From an uncultured Prevotellaceae bacterium (lineage in GTDB: Bacteria; Bacteroidota; Bacteroidia; Bacteroidales; Muribaculaceae), in the NCBI GenBank assembly GCA_945645715.1, contig CALZFJ010000164.1:1-5288 (forward strand): DNA of 5,288 nt, given 5' to 3'. The translations under genes and the position numbers were made by a program. The notes beneath the pieces are model-generated. The model had not been told where the DNA came from and made no database searches. It worked only from the letters and a program-made list of their open reading frames with translations. Shown piece by piece: positions 1 through 5,214 of the stretch (its first letter is position 1; each line of letters opens with the position of its first letter).

Positions 1-2
1 GA

Positions 3-2129
3 GATGTGCGCACCTTCGACACGCCTGAAGGAAAGAAAGGTGAAAACATGGAGATAGAAGACGGTGTGATTGCCCGCGATGGCTGGACTCTGATTGACGA
101 CTCAAAGAGCCTGCTTTTCGACGGTGACCCCAAGTGGGAGTGGGTGACCGAGCGAAAGAACACCAACGGACAAGACTGGTACTTCATGGCCTATGGCACC
201 GACTATAAGCGTGCTCTGAAGGACTATACCCGCTTTGCAGGGAAGATGCCTTTGCCTCCGCGCTATGCTTTCGGCTACTGGTGGTCGCGTTACTGGCTCT
301 ACTCCGACAAGGAGGTGCGCAATCTTGCCAAAGACCTGCGCAACTATGGCTTCCCCCTTGATGTGCTCGTGATTGATATGGACTGGCACTACACCGAGAA
401 GGACCGTGGTGGCTGGACAGGCTGGACCTGGAACAAGGAGCTTTTCCCCAACTACCGCCGTCTGCTCAAAGACCTCAATGATGACAACCTGAAGGTTACC
501 CTCAACCTGCACCCTGCCGACGGTGTGGATTGGTATGAGGAGAAATATCCCGAGGTGGCACGCGCCATGGGTGTGGACCCGGCAACGAAGCAGCGCATCG
601 ACTGGCTCGGCAGCGACAAGAAGTTCATGACCACGATGTTCGACAAAATACTCAACCCTATGATGGCTGACGGCGTGGATTTCTGGTGGCTCGACTGGCA
701 GCAGCACATCTACGACCGCAAGCTCACCACGCTGAAGAACACTTGGTGGACAAGCCGCTGCTTCTTCACCAATATGCAACAATACACTGAGAAGCGACCG
801 ATGATATATCACCGCTGGAGCGGACTCGGCAACCACCGCTATCAGGTGGGATTCTCGGGTGATGCCATTATCACGTGGAAGTCGCTCGACTTCCAGCCCT
901 ACTTCAACCACACTGCCTCGAATGTGCTCTATGGCTATTGGAGCCACGACCTCGGCGGACACATGGGCGGCATCGACCGCGTTGACCCCGAAATGTACAC
1001 GCGCTGGATGCAGTTTGGCGCGATGAGCCCCATTATGCGCACGCACTCCACCAAAAATATTAAGCTCAAGAAGGAGCCATGGGTATTCGACTACGACATC
1101 ACCCTTGTGCTTCGCAACACCGTGCGCCAGCGCTACACCATGGCACCCTATATCTACTCTATGGCACGCCGTGCCTATGACGATGCCATTGCCCTGTGCC
1201 GCCCGATGTATTACGACTATCCAAAGGCGCAGGAGGCTTACGACTTCAGGAATGAGTATATGTTTGGCGACCAGATGCTGGTGTCGCCTATCACATCGCC
1301 GATGACGGGAACATATTCTGTGCAGAAGACGTGGCTTCCCGAGGGCGAGTGGTTTGAGCTTGCAACCGGCACGCTGCTCAAGGGTGGCAGCACGGTGGAG
1401 CGCACTTATGCTATCGACGAGTATCCGATATTTGTGAAAGCCGGCGCCGTGTTGCCGTTCTACACCGACAAGGTGCAGAATCTCCAGGGCAACGACGAAG
1501 ATGTGGTGGTGGCTGTATTCCCCGGTGCCGAGGGCGGAAGCTTCTCGATGTATGAGGACAACGGCGACGACCAGAAATATGCTACTGAATATGCCACAAC
1601 GGCACTCTCAAGCCGTGTGGAGGGAAATGAGCTGACTGTGACAATAGGAGCACGCAAGGGTAGCTACAAGGATATGCCTGCGCAGCGCCGCTTCAGCGTG
1701 AAGGTGTATAACCGCTTCCTGCCAATTGCTGCCACCGTGAACGGCAAGCCTGCCAAGTGCAGCTATTGCGGCGAAGACTTTGCTGTGATAGTTGAGGTGC
1801 CTGAGACTGACTGCTCGGTAGAGAAGGTGGTGAAACTCACTTTTGCCGACACAGCAGTGAGCCTCGATGGCATGAAGGCACGCGCACACCGCATTGCCAA
1901 GGAGATGGAGGCAATGAAGTATCGCGATGCCGGAGTGGTGTTCCGCCAGCCGTTTGGAATACTCGGCAGCGTGAGTGAGGCTATGGACTATGCCAAGCTT
2001 GCTGATCAGCCAATGGTGGTGAGCGACTTTATGGCAAGCTACAAGCGTCTGCCCGAGTTGTTGAAGGCTCAGAATCAGAACGAGGAGCAGACCGCAGCCT
2101 TCCTCAAGGCAATCGACTGGAAAGAATAA
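3..2129 (+). CDS. GH31 family alpha-glycosidase, 5' end truncated by the window
   Basis: This is the C-terminal ~708 residues of a glycoside hydrolase family 31 enzyme, a retaining enzyme that cleaves alpha-linked sugars. The frame is open from base 3. The GTG at 6 and ATG at 48 are internal, because RTFDTPEG matches the end of the GH31 N-terminal beta-sandwich (usually preceded by NLGGT). Counting from base 6, the (beta/alpha)8 barrel runs from about residue 83 (PLPPRYAFGYWWSRYW) to about 395. It carries VLVIDMDWH (120-128), the presumed nucleophile D230 in GVDFWWLDWQQ, the presumed acid/base D286 in YQVGFSGD, and WSHDLGG (312-318). Beta domains follow (TWLPEGEWFELATG, 442-455; YPIFVKAGAVLPF, 473-485), then a DUF5110-like domain (about 497-570) and a helical tail (about 616-707). 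Substrate cannot be assigned: alpha-glucosidase, alpha-xylosidase and alpha-N-acetylgalactosaminidase all occur in GH31. Any signal peptide lies outside the window. Family call is secure. Confidence 0.93.
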   Translation, partial: DVRTFDTPEGKKGENMEIEDGVIARDGWTLIDDSKSLLFDGDPKWEWVTERKNTNGQDWYFMAYGTDYKRALKDYTRFAGKMPLPPRYAFGYWWSRYWLYSDKEVRNLAKDLRNYGFPLDVLVIDMDWHYTEKDRGGWTGWTWNKELFPNYRRLLKDLNDDNLKVTLNLHPADGVDWYEEKYPEVARAMGVDPATKQRIDWLGSDKKFMTTMFDKILNPMMADGVDFWWLDWQQHIYDRKLTTLKNTWWTSRCFFTNMQQYTEKRPMIYHRWSGLGNHRYQVGFSGDAIITWKSLDFQPYFNHTASNVLYGYWSHDLGGHMGGIDRVDPEMYTRWMQFGAMSPIMRTHSTKNIKLKKEPWVFDYDITLVLRNTVRQRYTMAPYIYSMARRAYDDAIALCRPMYYDYPKAQEAYDFRNEYMFGDQMLVSPITSPMTGTYSVQKTWLPEGEWFELATGTLLKGGSTVERTYAIDEYPIFVKAGAVLPFYTDKVQNLQGNDEDVVVAVFPGAEGGSFSMYEDNGDDQKYATEYATTALSSRVEGNELTVTIGARKGSYKDMPAQRRFSVKVYNRFLPIAATVNGKPAKCSYCGEDFAVIVEVPETDCSVEKVVKLTFADTAVSLDGMKARAHRIAKEMEAMKYRDAGVVFRQPFGILGSVSEAMDYAKLADQPMVVSDFMASYKRLPELLKAQNQNEEQTAAFLKAIDWKE

Positions 2130-2178
2130 GGATAAAGGGGGATAGGCACACTGTCCCTGCCTTGGCGTGAGTAAAATG

Positions 2179-2219
2179 GAATGAGGGTGAAGCACCGCTG
2201 TGGTGAATCACCCTCATTC
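2179..2219. terminator. Bidirectional terminator hairpin between convergent genes
   Basis: GAATGAGGGTGA (2179-2190) and TCACCCTCATTC (2208-2219) are perfect 12-bp complements. The 17-nt loop can form an inner 4-bp stem, CACC (2193-2196) with GGTG (2202-2205). On the plus strand the stem is followed by T-rich sequence (TCTTCGTTCT), and on the minus strand by CATTTTAC. It starts 49 nt after the GH31 stop codon and 21 nt after the stop of the minus-strand membrane gene, so it is placed to end both transcripts. The U-tracts are imperfect, so termination efficiency is uncertain. Confidence 0.75.
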
Positions 2220-2240
2220 TTCGTTCTATCACTTTTGGGA

Positions 2241-3815
2241 TTATGCTTGCATATCATTGACGTGAGTGTAGGTGCCGGCGGCTCCGCAGTGAGAGCAGTG
2301 GAGGTCTTCGTGCACGGTGACAATCTTGCGGTGCTCGCGAGAGGTCTCGGTGCGGTCAATCTCTTTGCCGCCACGGGAGGTGACACGATAGTTCACGTTG
2401 TCGTAGTAGCTTGTGCCGCCGTCGCGGTAGTCGTCGGTCACAAGGGTGTACATGTGCTTGCACGAAAAACAGCGGTTGAAGCTCACCCATTTCATCCAGT
2501 TTTTCCACTGGAACCACAGATAGGCAACGACGAGAATCACCAAGAACCAGTTGAGCCCGCCTGCAAAGAAATAGAGCAGCTCGGCACCCAGAATCAGGGC
2601 ACAGGTGATGATGATGCGGTAGATGAAATTGGGCAGGAACGGAATGTAACCCACAAACTGCACGATGGCAGGAACCAGCATGAGCACGCAGTGGATATAG
2701 AACACGAAGACAATCAGGGCGATAATGCCAACAACCAGGGCGATAATCACGCTGAGCCATGTGGGGAGCTTCCAGTTGAAGAAGTTTTCGTGAATCCACT
2801 TGGTGATGCCGCTTTCTTCATCGGTGATGTCAGCCACAGTGTTAAATTCAGCCTTGGTGGTGATGGGGCTGGTGGTCATTCGTGCAGTCATCGAGAGCGA
2901 CTGAATGTCGTTGGCAAAAGGCATGATAGAGAGAATCCAGCCCATCGACTCCGAGGAGGCATAGTCGTAGTGATGCACGATGCCGTCGCGGTAGGTAACT
3001 ATCAGCCCTTTGTGCTCCTTGTCGCGAGCCTCGTCGTTCACCTTGAAGTTGTAGAGAGCCACAATGTCGTTACCCGATTTCTTCACAGTGGTGGCATAGC
3101 CGTACCATTCCTTGTCGATTTCAGCCTTTTTGGCTATATCTACGGTGAAGTGGCGGCTAATCCATCGCGGTGTCACGATAGCCATTTCGTCCGATTTATA
3201 TAGAGGTGTGCCGAAAGCCATAATCGGGAACAATTCGCCCGAAGTGAAGGTGAACGTCTCGCTGCCACGGCGCACGGTGGTTTTCTCGGAGTATTCGTTC
3301 TTCTTCTTGTTAGGCGGTGTGATGGCAGTGAGCAGCACGCGCTCACCTTTCTCGAGATAGTCGTTATCAACGTTGATGCGCTTCGCCACTATCATAGAGT
3401 CGGCAATGAGGTTGGCACGCACAAAGCCGCGATTGCCGCTTGGAGTCTCCACCTGGAATGCAAAATTGTAGCGGCTGTAGGCGAGAATGCGGAGCGAGTC
3501 GCCACGACGCACGTCGGCAATCTTCTGAGCTTTCCCGTCTTTGATTTGATATCCTTTAGGGGTGTCGTAAATGGCACCCGACTGTAGCGCTGCAACCGTT
3601 GTGGGCTGATAGTCATCGACATACACGCTCCTTGCCGAGCCCGAGAAGAGAAGATAGGGAATTACTACGAAAGCAGTCAGAATGCCTACAAACCAGCCAC
3701 TAAAGCGCGTCATTTCGGGTACGTCGAAGCCTAAAAATGGCGCAAACTCCTTGATGCCTTCGTAAGTAACGCCTATTTCGTCCCATAATTTCTTGAAAAA
3801 ATTAGATTTTGCCAT
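2241..3815 (-). CDS. Membrane protein with SH3-like extracytoplasmic part and CxxC/CxxC tail; function unknown
   Basis: The 524-residue product is not one I recognise. Order of parts: a short N-terminus (1-40), a membrane segment (about 41-58, WFVGILTAFVVIPYLLF), and a large soluble region (about 59-350). An SH3-like beta segment at about 80-137 ends in NRGFVRANLI, a pattern common in bacterial SH3 domains. A strongly hydrophobic block follows, with stretches at about 353-395 (one or two passes), 398-418 and 421-437. The tail has C449xxC452 and C507xxC510, which could bind zinc as a split ribbon. If the N-terminus is inside, 59-350 would be periplasmic and the tail would be cytoplasmic only with an even number of passes; I cannot fix that number. 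The ATG at 3815 is the first Met and begins a typical basic start (MAKSNFFKKL); no strong Shine-Dalgarno precedes it. It is divergent from the YiiX-like gene and convergent with GH31, so probably monocistronic. The gene is solid; the role is unknown. Confidence 0.88.
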   Translation of the reverse strand: MAKSNFFKKLWDEIGVTYEGIKEFAPFLGFDVPEMTRFSGWFVGILTAFVVIPYLLFSGSARSVYVDDYQPTTVAALQSGAIYDTPKGYQIKDGKAQKIADVRRGDSLRILAYSRYNFAFQVETPSGNRGFVRANLIADSMIVAKRINVDNDYLEKGERVLLTAITPPNKKKNEYSEKTTVRRGSETFTFTSGELFPIMAFGTPLYKSDEMAIVTPRWISRHFTVDIAKKAEIDKEWYGYATTVKKSGNDIVALYNFKVNDEARDKEHKGLIVTYRDGIVHHYDYASSESMGWILSIMPFANDIQSLSMTARMTTSPITTKAEFNTVADITDEESGITKWIHENFFNWKLPTWLSVIIALVVGIIALIVFVFYIHCVLMLVPAIVQFVGYIPFLPNFIYRIIITCALILGAELLYFFAGGLNWFLVILVVAYLWFQWKNWMKWVSFNRCFSCKHMYTLVTDDYRDGGTSYYDNVNYRVTSRGGKEIDRTETSREHRKIVTVHEDLHCSHCGAAGTYTHVNDMQA

Positions 3816-3844
3816 ACGTTCTTCGGTTTTATGGTTAATTGCCG

Positions 3845-3874
3845 TAAAGTTAGTGAAATTAAACTAAAATGCAA
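3845..3874 (-). promoter_or_regulatory. Candidate Bacteroidetes-type promoter for the membrane protein gene
   Basis: Reading leftward, TTG (3874-3872) lies 19 nt upstream of TAACTTTA (3852-3845). This fits the Bacteroidetes -33 (TTG/TTTG) and -7 (TAnnTTTG) layout, with one mismatch at the last base of the -7 box. Transcription would start about 25 nt before the ATG at 3815, a plausible short leader. The region is AT-rich, so a chance match is possible. Confidence 0.4.
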
Positions 3875-3906
3875 TGATAAGAGGTGATGAATTTGAAGAA
3901 AATGCC

Positions 3907-3914
3907 TAAATTTG
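3907..3914 (+). promoter_or_regulatory. Perfect Bacteroidetes -7 box for the YiiX-like gene
   Basis: TAAATTTG matches TAnnTTTG exactly. No good -33 TTTG lies 19-21 nt upstream (only a weak GGTG at about 3883-3886; the TTTG at 3892-3895 is too close). A start point a few bases downstream, near 3919-3921, would leave only about 5 nt before the ATG at 3926 but about 20 nt before the ATG at 3941. That argues for 3941 as the real translation start. Confidence 0.4.
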
Positions 3915-3925
3915 GGGCTTAAATT

Positions 3926-4591
3926 ATGGAATACCGTAGTATGAAAATAAAATTGACAGCAGAGGCGATGGTGATTTGCCTTGTAGCGCTGGCGGCATCG
4001 GGCAAAGGCTTCGCTCTGCGCACTGGCGACTTGCTTTTCAAGGAATATCCTGCCGACTCGGCTTTTACTGATGCTGTGGTGGCTGCCACTCAGAGCCTCG
4101 ACCGATACCGATTCTCGCACGTGGGGGTGGCAGTGGAGCGTAATGGCGCGATTGAGGTGATTGAGGCTGTGTTCAGTGGCGTTAAGGTGACTCCGCTCGA
4201 TTCGTTTCTGCTCACTGCCCGCCACATTGGGGAGCAGCCGGTGGTGATGGCGGCGCGGCTCAAGGAGCAATATCGCAAGGCGATACCCGAGGCGGTGAAG
4301 CGCATGGAGCAACTTATAGGCAAGCCCTACGACCGCGAATTTCTGCCCGGCAACGATGCCTACTATTGCAGCGAACTGATAGAATCTACATTCCTCATCG
4401 ATGGCAAACCGATATTTGAAGCGCAGCCAATGACCTTCAAGGACAAAGCCACTGGCGAGACTTCGCCGCTGTGGATACGCTACTTCGAGGAGCTTGGTCG
4501 TCCCATTCCCGAAGGAGTTCCCGGCACCAATCCCGGCACCATGTCGCGCTCTGAGTGCCTCCACCCCCTCGGCTTAGTCCCCCAGAAATAG
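3926..4591 (+). CDS. Exported YiiX/YaeF-like permuted papain-fold hydrolase (C92 / NlpC-P60 superfamily)
   Basis: The 221-residue protein has the circularly permuted papain-like order, in which His precedes Cys. LRTGDLLF (31-38) is the family's GD(I/L)(I/L)F entry motif. RFSHVGVAV (62-70) carries the presumed catalytic H65. IEVIEAVFSGV (76-86) supplies a likely third acidic residue, E80. DAYYCSELIEST (144-155) carries the presumed nucleophile C148. Characterised relatives act on amide or ester bonds in lipid or peptidoglycan-like substrates; the substrate here is unknown. Residues 6-30 look like a signal peptide: two Lys, a hydrophobic core AMVICLVALAAS, and possible cleavage after GFA. No lipobox is seen, so it is probably periplasmic. 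Met6 (base 3941) is the better start, both for the signal peptide and for the -7 box at 3907-3914; the longer form adds only MEYRS. It stands alone, with neighbours divergent upstream and convergent downstream. Family call is good. Confidence 0.87.
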   Translation: MEYRSMKIKLTAEAMVICLVALAASGKGFALRTGDLLFKEYPADSAFTDAVVAATQSLDRYRFSHVGVAVERNGAIEVIEAVFSGVKVTPLDSFLLTARHIGEQPVVMAARLKEQYRKAIPEAVKRMEQLIGKPYDREFLPGNDAYYCSELIESTFLIDGKPIFEAQPMTFKDKATGETSPLWIRYFEELGRPIPEGVPGTNPGTMSRSECLHPLGLVPQK

Positions 4592-4603
4592 CCGCCGGCT
4601 ATA

Positions 4604-4623
4604 ATTGGAGTGCAATCCTTTTT
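4604..4623 (+). terminator. Weak candidate terminator after the YiiX-like gene
   Basis: ATTG (4604-4607) can pair with CAAT (4613-4616) around a 5-nt loop, followed after CC by TTTTT (4619-4623). It lies 12 nt past the stop codon, a sensible place, but a 4-bp AT-rich stem is too weak to be convincing. The GC-rich GCCGCCGGC just upstream (4591-4599) does not obviously extend the stem. Confidence 0.25.
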
Positions 4624-4721
4624 ATTGAGGCATTTTTGTTGTGCTTTGCTTCCACTGGAGAAGCGTTTTTTCGATCTTTCTTTTAAACATCTTTTAAATC
4701 AGTGTTTTAGCTTCTGTCATG

Positions 4722-4816
4722 CACGTTTTTCGAGGGAGTTTTTGTGGAAATTCACACGTTTTCCGAGGGAGTTTTTGCGGAAACCCACACGTTTTCCGAG
4801 GGAGCTTTGTGGGAGC
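4722..4816. repeat. 33-bp tandem repeat, about 2.9 copies
   Basis: Copies begin with CACGTTTT at 4722, 4755 and 4788, an exact 33-bp period. Copies 1 and 2 differ at only four positions, all T/C changes (unit positions 10, 24, 30, 31). Copy 3 matches copy 2 for its first 17 bases (CACGTTTTCCGAGGGAG) and then decays. The period is a multiple of three, so frames stay open through it; on the minus strand it reads as an 11-residue basic repeat (NSLGKRV-x-F-x-K). A 6-bp stem, CGGAAA (4778-4783) with TTTCCG (4793-4798), spans the junction of copies 2 and 3. Function is unknown. Confidence 0.9.
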
Positions 4817-4847
4817 AAAGATAAATATTCCTCGTGATGTGTGCAAA
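4816..4847 (-). promoter_or_regulatory. Leftward Bacteroidetes-type promoter abutting the 33-bp repeats
   Basis: On the minus strand TTTG (4847-4844) is followed after exactly 20 nt by TATCTTTG (4823-4816). Both boxes match the Bacteroidetes -33/-7 consensus (TTTG, 19-21 nt, TAnnTTTG) without mismatch. Transcription would start near 4809-4811 and run through the whole 33-bp array. No large gene lies in that path before the YiiX-like gene, which would be read antisense. The product could be a small noncoding RNA, a small peptide mRNA, or nothing if the match is chance. Confidence 0.5.
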
Positions 4848-4962
4848 TTTTTCCCACGGTTTTCATTTTTGTTCCTTTTGATGCTTCTAAAGTAAGTTGT
4901 TTTATCGGTTTAGCAATTTTAAAGGTAAAGGAATGAATTTTAGTGGAAATATTTGGGTTGGA

Positions 4963-5049
4963 TTTTTTGATGCTACCATAATCGCGTACCTCCGGCACGC
5001 TGGAAGCTTCTTTTTTATTGCTACCCCACACAGCCAGTACCTCCGGCAC
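4963..5049. repeat. Two diverged copies of a ~50-bp module: T6, GCTACC, GTACCTCCGGCAC
   Basis: Two modules share their blocks in the same order. The first has TTTTTT at 4963-4968, GCTACC at 4972-4977 and GTACCTCCGGCAC at 4986-4998. The second has TTTTTT at 5011-5016, GCTACC at 5020-5025 and GTACCTCCGGCAC at 5037-5049. Offsets are 48, 48 and 51 bp. The sequence between blocks differs, and the bases flanking the shared 13-mer differ in a way that preserves base pairing. A further copy of the short block, GCTAACCATAATCG, sits at 5062-5075 and resembles GCTACCATAATCG at 4972-4984. Confidence 0.8.
4984..5000. repeat. Hairpin 1 with TCC triloop
   Basis: GCGTACC (4984-4990) pairs with GGCACGC (4994-5000) across the loop TCC (4991-4993), with a single A-C mismatch. 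A run of six T begins 10 nt after it on the plus strand, preceded by the palindrome GAAGCTTC, so weak rightward termination is conceivable. The core is identical to that of hairpin 2. Confidence 0.65.
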
Positions 5050-5062
5050 TGACTGTGTGGGG
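5024..5062. repeat. Hairpin 2, 18-nt arms with TCC triloop
   Basis: CCCCACACAGCCAGTACC (5024-5041) pairs with GGCACTGACTGTGTGGGG (5045-5062) around TCC (5042-5044). Only two C-A mismatches interrupt 18 positions, giving a long GC-rich stem. No T-tract follows directly on either strand, so it is not a textbook terminator, though such a stem could stall polymerase or protect a 3' end of either converging transcript. Confidence 0.85.
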
Positions 5063-5074
5063 CTAACCATAATC

Positions 5075-5091
5075 GTGCCTCTCCGAGGCAC
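5075..5091. repeat. Hairpin 3 with TCC triloop
   Basis: GTGCCTC (5075-5081) and GAGGCAC (5085-5091) are perfect 7-bp complements with the loop TCC (5082-5084). The right arm GAGGCAC recurs at 5131-5137 and 5168-5174 inside the 37-bp repeats, so the left arm has three possible partners. It directly follows the block GCTAACCATAATCG. Confidence 0.75.
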
Positions 5092-5093
5092 TG

Positions 5094-5193
5094 CTCGCTC
5101 CGCTCGCGTAGCTTCGGATGGCTCCAAGCAGAGGCACAGCTCGCGTAGCTTCGGATGGCTCCAAGTAGAGGCACAGCTCGCGTAGGGAGCGAG
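5094..5193. repeat. 8-bp inverted arms bracketing the 37-bp repeats
   Basis: CTCGCTCC (5094-5101) is the exact reverse complement of GGAGCGAG (5186-5193). The arms sit just outside the 37-bp repeat block, so the block could be the loop of a larger stem or the interior of a small inserted unit. Eight bases in GC-rich repeat DNA is modest evidence. Confidence 0.55.
5103..5185. repeat. 37-bp tandem repeat, about 2.2 copies
   Basis: CTCGCGTAG occurs at 5103, 5140 and 5177. Copies 5103-5139 and 5140-5176 differ at one base (C at 5129, T at 5166); the third stops after 9 bases. Each full unit contains CTTCGGATGGCTCCAAG, which can fold into a 6-bp stem with one bulged C, and ends in GAGGCACAG. The period is not a multiple of three, which argues against coding. 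The near identity suggests recent duplication. Confidence 0.9.
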
Positions 5194-5214
5194 ATGCGTT
5201 GATGCTGTTCGGAA

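Larger units (their letters stand above)
4592..5214. other. 623-bp convergent intergenic region, repeat mosaic
   Basis: This gap lies between two converging genes, the YiiX-like hydrolase and the acyl-CoA synthetase. It has no convincing protein gene. From 4620 to 4720 it is plain T-rich sequence. From 4722 to 4816 it holds a 33-bp tandem repeat with a leftward promoter candidate at its right edge. From about 4848 to 4962 it is AT-rich and featureless to my eye. From 4963 to 5193 it is a mosaic of hairpins and 37-bp repeats. Composition differs sharply from the flanking genes and changes from block to block. Open frames cross it on both strands, but their residues are mostly translated repeats. 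Confidence 0.85.

Noticed and set aside
102..1046. Long 314-codon open frame on the minus strand
   Set aside because: It lies wholly inside the GH31 gene, which has clear family motifs; the translation is His/Val-rich with no domain, typical of an antisense shadow in GC-rich coding DNA.
2181..3203. 340-codon open frame on the plus strand
   Set aside because: It is antisense to the membrane protein gene and starts inside the terminator hairpin; low-complexity Val/His/Gly composition and no recognisable domain.
3773..4564. 263-codon open frame on the minus strand
   Set aside because: It is antisense to the YiiX-like gene, crosses the divergent promoter region and overlaps the start of the membrane protein gene.
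4610..4837. 75-codon plus-strand frame with RFSREFLWKFT-type repeats
   Set aside because: Most of its distinctive part is the translated 33-bp DNA repeat; GTG start, no ribosome signal, and the repeat is better explained as noncoding.
4717..5127. 136-codon minus-strand frame (with an overlapping frame at 4902-5264)
   Set aside because: They run through hairpins, AT-rich DNA and two unrelated tandem repeats; the 37-bp period shifts frame, and the overlapping frame reaches into the acyl-CoA synthetase end. Peptide echoes such as SVPEV come from the repeated hairpin core.
4722..5185. Possible CRISPR array
   Set aside because: The repeats are head-to-tail with no unique spacers, two unrelated unit types are present, and no cas gene is nearby.
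4963..5193. Possible insertion sequence or MITE
   Set aside because: No transposase, no convincing terminal inverted repeats beyond the 8-bp arms at 5094/5186, and no target-site duplication that I could define.
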